NCBI RefSeq assembly: GCF_900105835.1
Contig: NZ_LT629783.1
Coordinates: forward strand, 2,721,001-2,785,000
Direction: 5' to 3'
Origin: Pseudomonas fragi
Lineage (GTDB): Bacteria > Pseudomonadota > Gammaproteobacteria > Pseudomonadales > Pseudomonadaceae
DNA length: 64,000 nt
Below the pieces are notes generated by a model. The model searched no databases and was not told where the DNA came from. It worked only from the letters and a program-made list of their open reading frames with translations. Position numbers and translations under genes: made by a program. This document shows positions 19,021 through 29,400 of this stretch, one piece after another. Numbering within the stretch: position 1 is the first letter of the stretch; each line of letters begins with the position of its first letter.

Positions 19021-19473
19021 CTAGCGCACTTCTGCGTATTCATGGCCACAGGCCAGGCAATGGCTGAGCCACTCACCCAAAAACACATTGAGCTGGGCTT
19101 TTTCGTCAGGCTGGTGCATGGCCAGGTTGGGGTACGGGTAGATACTGCGAAAACGCCGTGCATGCTCGGCCGCGACCACTTCGGCCATGCGTGCATCGTG
19201 GTACACCTGCACCTGCAACTGCGGCACCGGCAACCACGGCAGGCTGTGCTGCTGGCTGACACGCAGGGTGCTGGTGTACGGGCAATCGAGGATCACCTCC
19301 AGCGTCAGCACGCCCAGCATCTGGTCGCCCTGGGTCACGGCAATCTGGCGCGGGCCGGGTTGCTCACGCATTTCGGGCAGCAAACGCATCAGGCGCGCAT
19401 AGTTGGCCTCGCAAGCGGCCTGCAGCCCGACCAGATCGACCCGATAACGATCGCGAACCCCATTTACGACCAT
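19021..19473 (-). CDS. DUF1249 family protein
   Basis: 150 residues, starting RYRVDLVGLQAACEANYARLMRLLPEMRE after MVVNGVRD, and containing VTQGDQMLGVLTLEVILDCPYTSTL and the strongly conserved core LQVQVYHDARMAEVV and YPYPNLAMHQPDEKAQLNVFLGEWLSHCLACGHE. These are hallmarks of DUF1249 (YqiB-like) proteins, invariably linked to nudF and cpdA. The N terminus overlaps the nudF 3' end by 10 nt, showing translational coupling. Biochemical function unknown. Confidence 0.9.
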   Translation of the reverse strand: MVVNGVRDRYRVDLVGLQAACEANYARLMRLLPEMREQPGPRQIAVTQGDQMLGVLTLEVILDCPYTSTLRVSQQHSLPWLPVPQLQVQVYHDARMAEVVAAEHARRFRSIYPYPNLAMHQPDEKAQLNVFLGEWLSHCLACGHEYAEVR

Positions 19474-20081
19474 AACCCCCTCACTTCAGCGCGATTAAGC
19501 GCCAACCATTGCAGGGCAATAATGCTCGCTGCATTGGAAATACGCCCATCACGTACTGCTTGCAGCGCATCTTCGTACGCCCATACCGTTACACGAATAT
19601 CTTCTGCCTCTTCCTCCAGACCATGCAAGCCCCCCACACCTTCAGAGCTGCAACGGCCCAGATAGAGATGGACAAACTCGGTGCTGCCACCGGGTGACGG
19701 AAAATAGCGGGTGATGGGCCACAGGGACGAAAACGTCAGCCCGGCTTCTTCTTCACCTTCGCGGTGGGCGACCTCTTCCGGCACTTCAGCCTTGTCGATC
19801 AGCCCGGCAACCAGTTCGATCAGCCACGGTGTTTCGGTCTTGCCCAGCGCGCCGACGCGGAACTGCTCGATCAGCACCACTTCATCACGCTGCGGGTCGT
19901 AGGGCAGCACACACACGGCGTCATGGCGCACAAACACTTCACGACTGATCTCGCGGCTCATGCCACCGGCAAAGAGTTCGTGACGCAGGTGCACGCGATC
20001 AAGTTTGTAAAAGCCCTGATAGCCGTTCTCACGCTTTACGATCTCAACGGCGCGTGGCGTGGCCTTGGTGATGTCAGTCAT
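19464..20081 (-). CDS. nudF: ADP-ribose diphosphatase NudF
   Basis: 205 residues; Nudix hydrolase cleaving ADP-ribose to AMP and ribose 5-phosphate. The Nudix box is complete: G-L-I-D-K-A-E followed at the usual spacing by REGEEEAGL, about residues 98-120. The preceding FRVGALGKTETPWLIELVAGLID and the following PSPGGSTEFVHLYLG are characteristic of the ADP-ribose subfamily. Start ATG 20081 (MTDITKATPRAV) is chosen; the open frame runs 40 codons further without family similarity. First gene of the nudF-DUF1249-cpdA-yqiA-parE string on the minus strand. Confidence 0.94.
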   Translation of the reverse strand: MTDITKATPRAVEIVKRENGYQGFYKLDRVHLRHELFAGGMSREISREVFVRHDAVCVLPYDPQRDEVVLIEQFRVGALGKTETPWLIELVAGLIDKAEVPEEVAHREGEEEAGLTFSSLWPITRYFPSPGGSTEFVHLYLGRCSSEGVGGLHGLEEEAEDIRVTVWAYEDALQAVRDGRISNAASIIALQWLALNRAEVRGLWS

Positions 20082-20304
20082 TGCAAACCCCTTGCTGGCG
20101 AATTTCACCGTGGGCGGGCCCTCGGCATCGCGCATCCTAACGCGCCTGAGACTCGCGATGCAGCCTCTTTTATAACGCGGGGATAGACGGATCGCCTGCA
20201 AAACAACTCTAATTGGCTCTACATAAGCTTAGTGGCGAACCGATGCCCATGCTGGCAGTCGAACCACCATCATTCCCTTACTCTTTCGACGATGAAGGAC
20301 GACC

Positions 20305-21051
20305 ATGTCGCTTTTAAAGTTTGCTTCCATGACTTGCATCGCCCTGACCCTGGGTGCGTGCCAAAGCGTGTTCCAGCCTGCGGTGCAAAAGCCGCTGGCG
20401 TTTGCCAATGACGCTTCCGAGCAAGTCAAGGCAGGCTGCACCGGCCAGGATTGCCCGCTGGTGAATATCGACACGCTGCATTTCCCCGACGCCCCCAAGC
20501 TCGATGCGATGATCGAAAATCGCCTGCTGCGAATGACCGTCAACTCGCCTGACGACAAACTGGCACCCTCGCTCAACGCCTACCGCGAGCACTTCCTGCG
20601 CACGGCCGACAGCCGTAACAGCACTTATTTGCAGGCCAAGGTACGCGAGCAGCATGACGGTCTGGTGATTGTCGAGCTGTCCAGCTATCTGGATACAGGT
20701 GGCGCCCATGGCATGCCGGGCCGCGGGTTTATCAACTACTCGCGTTCACAGCAAAAGGACGTGACCTTGCAGGACATGTTACTGCCGGGTCAGGAGCAGG
20801 CTTTTTGGGGCGCCGCCAAAGTGGCCCACAACAACTGGCTGATCAGCAGTCATTACGGCAGCGATCCGGAGTTCGTGAAAAACTGGCCATTCCAGAAAAC
20901 CCCGCATGTGGCGTTGCTCAAGGACAACGTGGTGCTCAAGTACGACGTGTACAGCATTGCGCCGTACTCTGAAGGGCATGTTGAACTGAAGATCCCGTAC
21001 TCGCGCTTGAACGGGATTTTGAAGCCGGAGTGGTTTCCGGGTAAAGGCTGA
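20305..21051 (+). CDS. RsiV/DUF3298-type lipoprotein
   Basis: 248 residues. Signal peptide MSLLKFASMTCIALTLGAC has lipobox LGAC with Cys at residue 19, so it is lipid-anchored. The mature region matches the DUF4163/DUF3298 (RsiV-like) layout: an early strand region LDAMIENRLLRMT, then VELSSYLDTGGAHGMPGRGFINYS, with the family HG motif, and the C-terminal DNVVLKYDVYSIAPYSEGHVELKIPYS (PYAxG-like motif). In RsiV the domain binds lysozyme, but no anti-sigma segment or partner sigma gene is seen here. The 222-nt gap upstream separates it divergently from nudF. Confidence 0.8.
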   Translation: MSLLKFASMTCIALTLGACQSVFQPAVQKPLAFANDASEQVKAGCTGQDCPLVNIDTLHFPDAPKLDAMIENRLLRMTVNSPDDKLAPSLNAYREHFLRTADSRNSTYLQAKVREQHDGLVIVELSSYLDTGGAHGMPGRGFINYSRSQQKDVTLQDMLLPGQEQAFWGAAKVAHNNWLISSHYGSDPEFVKNWPFQKTPHVALLKDNVVLKYDVYSIAPYSEGHVELKIPYSRLNGILKPEWFPGKG

Positions 21052-21061
21052 GCCAGAGCCG

Positions 21062-21166
21062 CCCTCACCCCAACCCTCTCCCGGAGGGAGAGGGAGTTGA
21101 TTTGATGCTGAATTCAAGCCCGCGTGCGGTCAGTCCCCTCTCCCTCCGGGAGAGGGCCAGGGTGAG
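21062..21166. repeat. CTCTCCCGGAGGGAGAG palindromic repeat, copy B
   Basis: 105 nt, same length as copy A. Arms begin CCCTCACCCCAACCC and end CCAGGGTGAG. The internal GCGGTCAGTCCCCTCTCC matches copy A (GGGGACTGACCGC) read on the other strand. Part of it is translated as the cytX C terminus. Confidence 0.87.
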
Positions 21167-22433
21167 CGGATTTTAACGTTTGCCCTAACACCCACTGCAA
21201 CCCACCCGCCAGCAACAACGCTGGCAAAGTCGCGCCCACATCCGGCAGCAAGTTCGCCAGCAGGTGATAAGTCACCACCCCACCCACCCAGGCCAGCAAA
21301 CTCGACCAGCGCAGCAGCGTCGGCGTAACCCGGGCACTGCGCTTGCGCAGGATAAAGTGATCCACCAGCACCACACCGAACAAGGGCGCGAACACTGAGC
21401 CAATCAGCAGCAGGAAGTTCTGGTATTGCGCCAGCGGCGCAAAGCAGGCGATCAAGGTGCAGACCACGCCAATGGCCAAGGCCAGGTGTTCGACCTTCAA
21501 GCGCAACAAAATCCCGCCAGACACCGCCGCCGAGTGAATATCGGCAAATGCGTTTTCCGATTCGTCGAGCAAGATCAGCAGCAATGGGATACCCAACCCC
21601 GCACCCGCCAGCGCCAACAGCAGCGCATTGACTTCACCACTCGGAGCGAATGCCAGGGTGTAGGCCACGCCCAGGCTCATCAGCCAGAAGTTACCAATAA
21701 AGAAGCCCACAGCCGTGCCGCCGAACACGCTTTTGGCCCGCTTGCCGAAGCGCGAGTAATCCGCAATCAGCGGCAACCAGGACAGCGGCATGGCGATGGC
21801 AATGTCAAAACCGACGGCAAACGGCAGCGAGCCATCGCCTTTTTGCGCCCACAGCGCTGGCAGATCAGCCTTGGCAAACAAGTTCCAGGTCAGCCAGAGG
21901 CAGGCCCCCAGCAGCAGCCAGATACCCCACTTGCGCAGGATCTTGCGCACAAAGGTCAATGGCCCGCTGACCGCGAGCAAGGTGGCCAGGGCGCCAAACA
22001 GCAGCGTCAGCAACAGCGGGTTGCTCAGCGCGCTGCCTTCGCCAAATGCCCGGGCGCCCAGCAGGCTGGCGGCATCGCGCATCACGATGATTTCAAACGA
22101 GCCCCAGCCGATCAGTTGCAGCACGTTGAGCATGGCCGGGAGCATGGCACCGCGACTGCCCAGGCTGAGCTTGAGCGCAGCCATCGACGACAGGCCAGTG
22201 TCGCTGCCAATCACGCCGACCGAAGCCAGTAGCGACACGCCCACCAGCGTGCCGAAAAAAATTGCCAGCAAAGCACCCGACAGCCCCAGCCCCGGCGCAA
22301 GCAACGCACCGGTCTGCAACACCATCAGGCCAATGCCGAGGGAGAACCACAGGGAAAACAGATCGCGACCGCCGAATGCACGCCGGTCCAGAGGGACAGC
22401 AAGGTCGGGGGAATAGGTGCCGGGTGTGTTCAA
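21114..22433 (-). CDS. cytX: Hydroxymethylpyrimidine transporter CytX
   Basis: 439 residues, about 12 membrane helices, of the nucleobase:cation symporter-1 (cytosine/purine/thiamine) family. The N terminus FGGRDLFSLWFSLGIGLMVLQTGALLAPGLG and GWGSFEIIVMRDAAS fit the CytX subgroup, which is tied to thiamine synthesis and thought to import the HMP precursor. It lies 141 nt downstream of thiC on the same strand, so riboswitch control of thiC may extend to it; REP copy 4 lies between. The last ~20 residues (ending HPGPLPEGEGTDRTRA) are encoded by the copy B palindromic repeat and are not family sequence. Confidence 0.88.
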   Translation of the reverse strand: MNTPGTYSPDLAVPLDRRAFGGRDLFSLWFSLGIGLMVLQTGALLAPGLGLSGALLAIFFGTLVGVSLLASVGVIGSDTGLSSMAALKLSLGSRGAMLPAMLNVLQLIGWGSFEIIVMRDAASLLGARAFGEGSALSNPLLLTLLFGALATLLAVSGPLTFVRKILRKWGIWLLLGACLWLTWNLFAKADLPALWAQKGDGSLPFAVGFDIAIAMPLSWLPLIADYSRFGKRAKSVFGGTAVGFFIGNFWLMSLGVAYTLAFAPSGEVNALLLALAGAGLGIPLLLILLDESENAFADIHSAAVSGGILLRLKVEHLALAIGVVCTLIACFAPLAQYQNFLLLIGSVFAPLFGVVLVDHFILRKRSARVTPTLLRWSSLLAWVGGVVTYHLLANLLPDVGATLPALLLAGGLQWVLGQTLKSAHPGPLPEGEGTDRTRA

Positions 22434-22472
22434 GGAATGAATCCCACAAAGAGAAAACCGCCTAAAAAACCC

Positions 22473-22559
22473 TGTGGGAGCGGGCTTGCTCGCGAATGCA
22501 GCACCTCGGTGACTCAGACATACCGAGTTGATTGCATCGCGAGCAAGCCCGCTCCCACA
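22473..22559. repeat. REP doublet (REPIN-like), copy 4
   Basis: 87-nt inverted REP pair between the thiC stop and the cytX start. Inner stem CTCGGT pairs with ACCGAG. Transcription from thiC into cytX would cross it. Confidence 0.92.
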
Positions 22560-22574
22560 AGGGGACTGCTTACA

Positions 22575-24719
<2,145 letters not shown>

Positions 24720-24880
24720 AACGGGCACAGTCTAGGACAGCGGCAAATTTTTAGCTACAAGTGCCAAGCCGCAACTTGCAGATGCTCTATCGCGCCCAAA
24801 ACTACTACACTCGCTACTTCCTGAAACCGCGAGTCGGACTCGGGCTTTCATTTTTCGCATTCTTGAACTAGGGATCGCTC

Positions 24881-26317
24881 ATGCTGCGCAAACTATCACT
24901 GGCTATTGCCGTGTCTTGGGCGACCAGCGCAATGGCGCTGGACACCCCCGCTCCATTGTCCAGCCAAAACGGTCTGGTCAGCGTTTACCACGAAGCGGTC
25001 GACAACAACGCCGACCTGGCCGCAGCCCGCGCCGGTTACGAAGCGCAAAAGGAAGTGGTACCCCAGGCCCGTGCCGGTTTGCTGCCCAACCTGTCCGGCG
25101 GCGCCGAGTCGAGCAATGTGCGTACCGCCATCGACCAGCCGTCGCTGACCACCACTCGCAGCGCGATGGTGTACCAGGCCACGCTGGCACAACCGATTTT
25201 CCGCATCGACCGCTGGTTCCAGCTTAAAGCCGCCGAGTCGATCAACGAGCAGGCTGCGCTGCAACTGTCGGCCACCGAGCAAAATCTGATTCTGCAAAGC
25301 GCCAATGCCTACTTCTCGGTACTGCGTGCCCAGGACACCCTGGCGGCGACCAAAGCCGAAGAAGCCGCGTTCAAGCGCCAGCTGGACCAGTCCCGCGAGC
25401 GCTTTGACGTAGGCCTGTCGGACAAGACCGACGTGCTGCAATCCCAGGCCAGCTACGACACCGCGCGGGCCAACCGGATGCTGGCGCAGCGTCAGGTCGA
25501 AGATGCATTTGAATCGCTGGTGACCCTGACCAACCGTCAGTACAACGCGATTGAAGGTATGCGCCACACCCTGCCGATCCTGCCGCCGATGCCCAATGAC
25601 GCCAAGTCGTGGGTCGATACCGCCGCCCAGCAGAACCTCAACCTGCTGGCCAGCAACTACGCGGTCAGCGCCGCCGAAGAAACCCTCAAGCAGCGCAAGG
25701 CTGGCCACGCGCCAACCCTCGATGCCGTGGCGCAGTACAAGACCGGCGACAACGACGCCTTCGGCCTGAGCAACCCCAACGCCCTCAACCAGCGTTATGG
25801 CGGCGACGTATCGCAGCGCAGCATTGGCGTGCAGTTGAATATCCCGATCTACAGCGGTGGCCTGACCAGCTCGCAAGTGCGTGAATCCTACTCGCGCCTG
25901 GACCAGACCGAGCAACAGCGCGAGGCCCTGCGCCGCCAGGTGGTGGAAAACACCCGCAACCTGCACCGTGCCGTGAACACCGACGTTGAACAGGTATCGG
26001 CACGCAAACAGTCGATCATCTCCAACCAGAGCGCGCTGGAAGCCACGGAAATCGGCTACCAGGTGGGTACCCGCAATATCGTCGACGTGCTCGACGCCCA
26101 GCGCCAGCTGTATAACTCGGTGCGCGACTACAACAACAGCCGCTATGACTACATCCTCGACAACCTGCGCCTCAAGCAGGCGGCGGGCACCCTGAACCCC
26201 GGGGACCTGGAAGCCCTGTCGCACTACCTCAAGGCCGACTACAACCCGGACAAGGACTTCCTGCCGCCGGACCTGGCCAAGGCTGCCGAAGCCAATTTGC
26301 GCTCGCCGGGCAACTGA
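24881..26317 (+). CDS. TolC family outer membrane channel protein
   Basis: 478 residues with a signal peptide (LSLAIAVSWATSAMA, cleavage near 20). The mature protein has the internally duplicated TolC layout: long heptad-rich helices (AALQLSATEQNLILQSANAYFSVLRAQDTLAATKAEEAAF near 120-160, and the equivalent EQQREALRRQVVENTRNLHRAVNTDVEQV near 345-375). Conserved DKTDVLQSQASYDTARANRM and VGTRNIVDVLDAQRQLYNSVRDY follow. It is the outer-membrane duct of tripartite efflux or type I secretion. No adaptor or inner-membrane pump gene is adjacent, as for the corresponding P. aeruginosa gene next to thiC. It is the closest possible export-related gene to the toxin-like protein that follows, but no evidence links them. 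Confidence 0.93.
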   Translation: MLRKLSLAIAVSWATSAMALDTPAPLSSQNGLVSVYHEAVDNNADLAAARAGYEAQKEVVPQARAGLLPNLSGGAESSNVRTAIDQPSLTTTRSAMVYQATLAQPIFRIDRWFQLKAAESINEQAALQLSATEQNLILQSANAYFSVLRAQDTLAATKAEEAAFKRQLDQSRERFDVGLSDKTDVLQSQASYDTARANRMLAQRQVEDAFESLVTLTNRQYNAIEGMRHTLPILPPMPNDAKSWVDTAAQQNLNLLASNYAVSAAEETLKQRKAGHAPTLDAVAQYKTGDNDAFGLSNPNALNQRYGGDVSQRSIGVQLNIPIYSGGLTSSQVRESYSRLDQTEQQREALRRQVVENTRNLHRAVNTDVEQVSARKQSIISNQSALEATEIGYQVGTRNIVDVLDAQRQLYNSVRDYNNSRYDYILDNLRLKQAAGTLNPGDLEALSHYLKADYNPDKDFLPPDLAKAAEANLRSPGN

Positions 26318-26324
26318 CGCCTCC

Positions 26325-26369
26325 TGTGGGAGCGAGCCTGCTCGCGAATAAAGCGCCGCCGCTCCCACA
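26325..26369. repeat. Internally deleted REP element, copy 5
   Basis: 45 nt: a left REP (GTGGGAGCGAGCCTGCTCGCGA, two substitutions) joined to only the distal GCTCCCACA of the right REP. It lacks 42 nt relative to the other copies, including the inner stem. Confidence 0.85.
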
Positions 26370-26475
26370 GCGATTGGCTTGACTGATATACCCGGATACC
26401 ACCGTTCCCTGAGAGCTACAGACGTTAATACGGCATCAGTCGTATGACCCTCTGCCAGTCTCTACAGGAACGCTT

Positions 26476-29400
26476 ATGCCTACAGCCCCCGCAACCGCCC
26501 TGAACCCACCCGAAAATGCCGTGCGAGCCCAGTTTGCCAATGGCCCCGTGCTTGAAACGGTCGCCCGGCAAATGCTCACCGCAGCGCTGGTGCAACACTA
26601 CCCGTCACTGCGCATCGATCTGCAGCGCACCCGCCTGGCTGTCCCCAGGCCTGAAGGCGGCTGGGCGCTGGAGCCCTTCATGCCACGGGTTCTGGATTAC
26701 CTGGGCAGAGGCGCCGGGCTGGACTTGCGCCCGGTCAATACACAACCCTGCTACCTGACCGATAACCCGCCTGACTGGCTCGGCCCCGCAGAGGGCGAGC
26801 TGGACATGGCGATTGTCGAGGCCCTGGCCAAGGAACTCTCCTGGCGCCTGCCCATCGGCCTGCAAGGTGCACTCAACGAATTCTGGGCGGGCAACGCCGA
26901 CACCGGCGCCAGCCGCTGGCAATGGCTCAGCGATGTGCTCAAGGACACCCTGCGAATTGGCGCCCTCCAGCAGACCGACCTGCACCCGAACGCATTGCTC
27001 GCCATCAATCAGGTGATCACGACCCCGGACTCTGCGCAGCGGATCCGCCTGTACGGCGACACTGCCGTGCGCGCCTACTGGCTCAAGGCATCATTACTCG
27101 GCCCGCACACGCTGCACTCATCCCTGAGCTCAAGGATCGTGCTGGCCACCCGGGAGCAGGTACTGCTGTGCAAACCCGACGGCAGCATCCTCACTTACAA
27201 GACCCTCGACTCCCTGAGCCGGGCCTGGGCCAGGCAGATCAGCCGGACCTATACCGTCCGGGAAATCCGCATCAGCCACTACGAGCTTGAGGGCAACGTA
27301 TTCGACGCCTGCGCAGCGGCCATCCTCAACCGCCAGCTGGAACACATCGGTGCGCTCAAGCTGCCGGCCAGCATCGGCTGGCCGGCATTGCAAAAGGTCT
27401 ACAACTCCATCACCAGCACCGCGCAGTTCCTGGCCGGTGGGCCGCAGGCCAGCCTGTACAACCTTGAAACCATCAACAGGCACTTGCCCCACTGGCTGCG
27501 CAACGCCAGTGCCGCCGACAAGGCCCGCTACCGCCAATACAGCCTGGCCCTGGCCTCGGCCAAAAAAATCGCCAAGGGCAAGACCTACCTGCACGGCATC
27601 AGCGACATCCGCGCCTATGCCGCCGATGTGCTGCACCAGCAAATGCGCAGCGACCAGGGCCACTTTGAGCAGACCACCCCGATTGCCGAGCGCCAGGACC
27701 ACTTTGACCCCGAAGACATTGAACTGACCTTCCTCACGGCCACCGGCTTGCCGGATACCGTCGGCGCTGTCGAAACCACCACCATGAGCCTGACCGATCT
27801 GGCCCTGAAGAATCTGCTCGGGCGCCCCAAAGGCACGCTCAGCCTGCGCCATCGCCGGGACCTGGCACTGCCCCCGTGGTTGACTGCGGACTACATCACC
27901 CAACGCGGCGGGCTGATTGAAACGGTCAATATCGGCAAGATGTACCCCGAACGCCTTGAAGACCTGCTGCTGGGCGCCACTGCAGACGCCCGCCCCCGGG
28001 AACAACTGTTCGCCGCCCACCTCAGCGTACAGTTACCGCTCGAAGCGCTGGAACTGAGCCTGAAACACGAACAGGGCCTTACGCCGCTCGGTGCCCGCTA
28101 TGTGGCCGCCGTGGTGCAGACCAGCACCGACGAGCAGCAGGTCGAAGGCACGGCGGTGGTCATGCGCCATCTGGCCCTGATGCGCCACCCGCAAGCCTCG
28201 CCGGACATCGCGAGCAACATGTTTATCATCGAACCGGCCAATACCGGGCAAGGCCCGCATGTGCTGTACCGTCCTTTCTATACCCCTTCGCTGCTGGAGT
28301 TCAGCACCCGCACGGCCCTGCTGGAGGCCATCACCGAGCCCTCCCCCCTGCAGACCAGCGTGCTGACCTGGCTGAGCGATATCGCCCGGCCGATCTACGA
28401 CAACGGCGGTTTCAGGGAGCCCCATTACGTGCGCTTTGGCCTGGGCAGCGAGTATGCCCCCCTCGAACGGCCCGCCCCGGCGCAACTGGCAACCAATGGC
28501 AGCAGCGACGAATTGCTGCAATACCTGCACAACGGCCGGCTGATGGAGTATCTGTTCGGTTGCAATGCCAGGGCATTGGTGGCGCAGGCCGACAGCGATT
28601 CGGTGTCCAACGCCGAAAGCCGCTGGGGGGTGCTGATGGAAGGGGCCGGCCTGATCTTCAACAGCCTGTTGCTGCTGCCCGGCTTGCCCCCGCCCCTGAT
28701 GCTGACCGGTGGTTTGCTGAGCCTGGCCAGCGTGGCCAGCCAGGACATCCCCGCGCTCACCAGCAGCGACGCCATCACCCGCGAGCTGGCAGCGGCTGAT
28801 GTACTGCTCAACCTTGGCATGCTCCTGCTCCACCAGTCCCTGGCCGCGGCACAGCGACCTGGCCCCCTGCCCGCCGACCTGCTGGCCCAGGCCTTGCGCC
28901 CCCGGGCCCCAGTGCGCATCGGGGAAATATGGCCCGAACCCGAACCGCCCATAGTGGTCACCGGGCTGGTGGCACTGCCCGGGGAAATGCCGGCGGCCGA
29001 CAGCACGGTGCTCGATTTCAGCTTCGCCAGCGCCCACAACCGCCTCACCCCTACGCAGCGCGAACGGCTTGCAGGCTTTAAAGTGGCGCCCCCGCAACCA
29101 CTGCCCGCGCCCCACCCCGACGGCCCGCACAGAGGCCTGTACCGCATTGGCCAGGCCTGGCATGCCCGGGTCGGCCAGGACCTGTACCCCGTTGATATCG
29201 ACTCCGAGGGGGTGGCGATGATCGTGTCGGCTACTGATCCCGGCCAGCGCGGCCCGGCGCTAAAGGCCGACAGCCACGGCAACTGGTCGCTGGACCTGCG
29301 CCTGCGCCTGCTCGGTGGCATGCCGCCCAAACGCATCGCCGCCCTGCAGCAGCACAAGGCCCAGCGCATCCGCGAACTGCAAACGCAGATGACGGATTTT

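Noticed and set aside
20082..20304. Small RNA or second riboswitch in the nudF/20305 gap
   Set aside because: No conserved RNA motif or strong stem is visible; it reads as an ordinary divergent promoter region.
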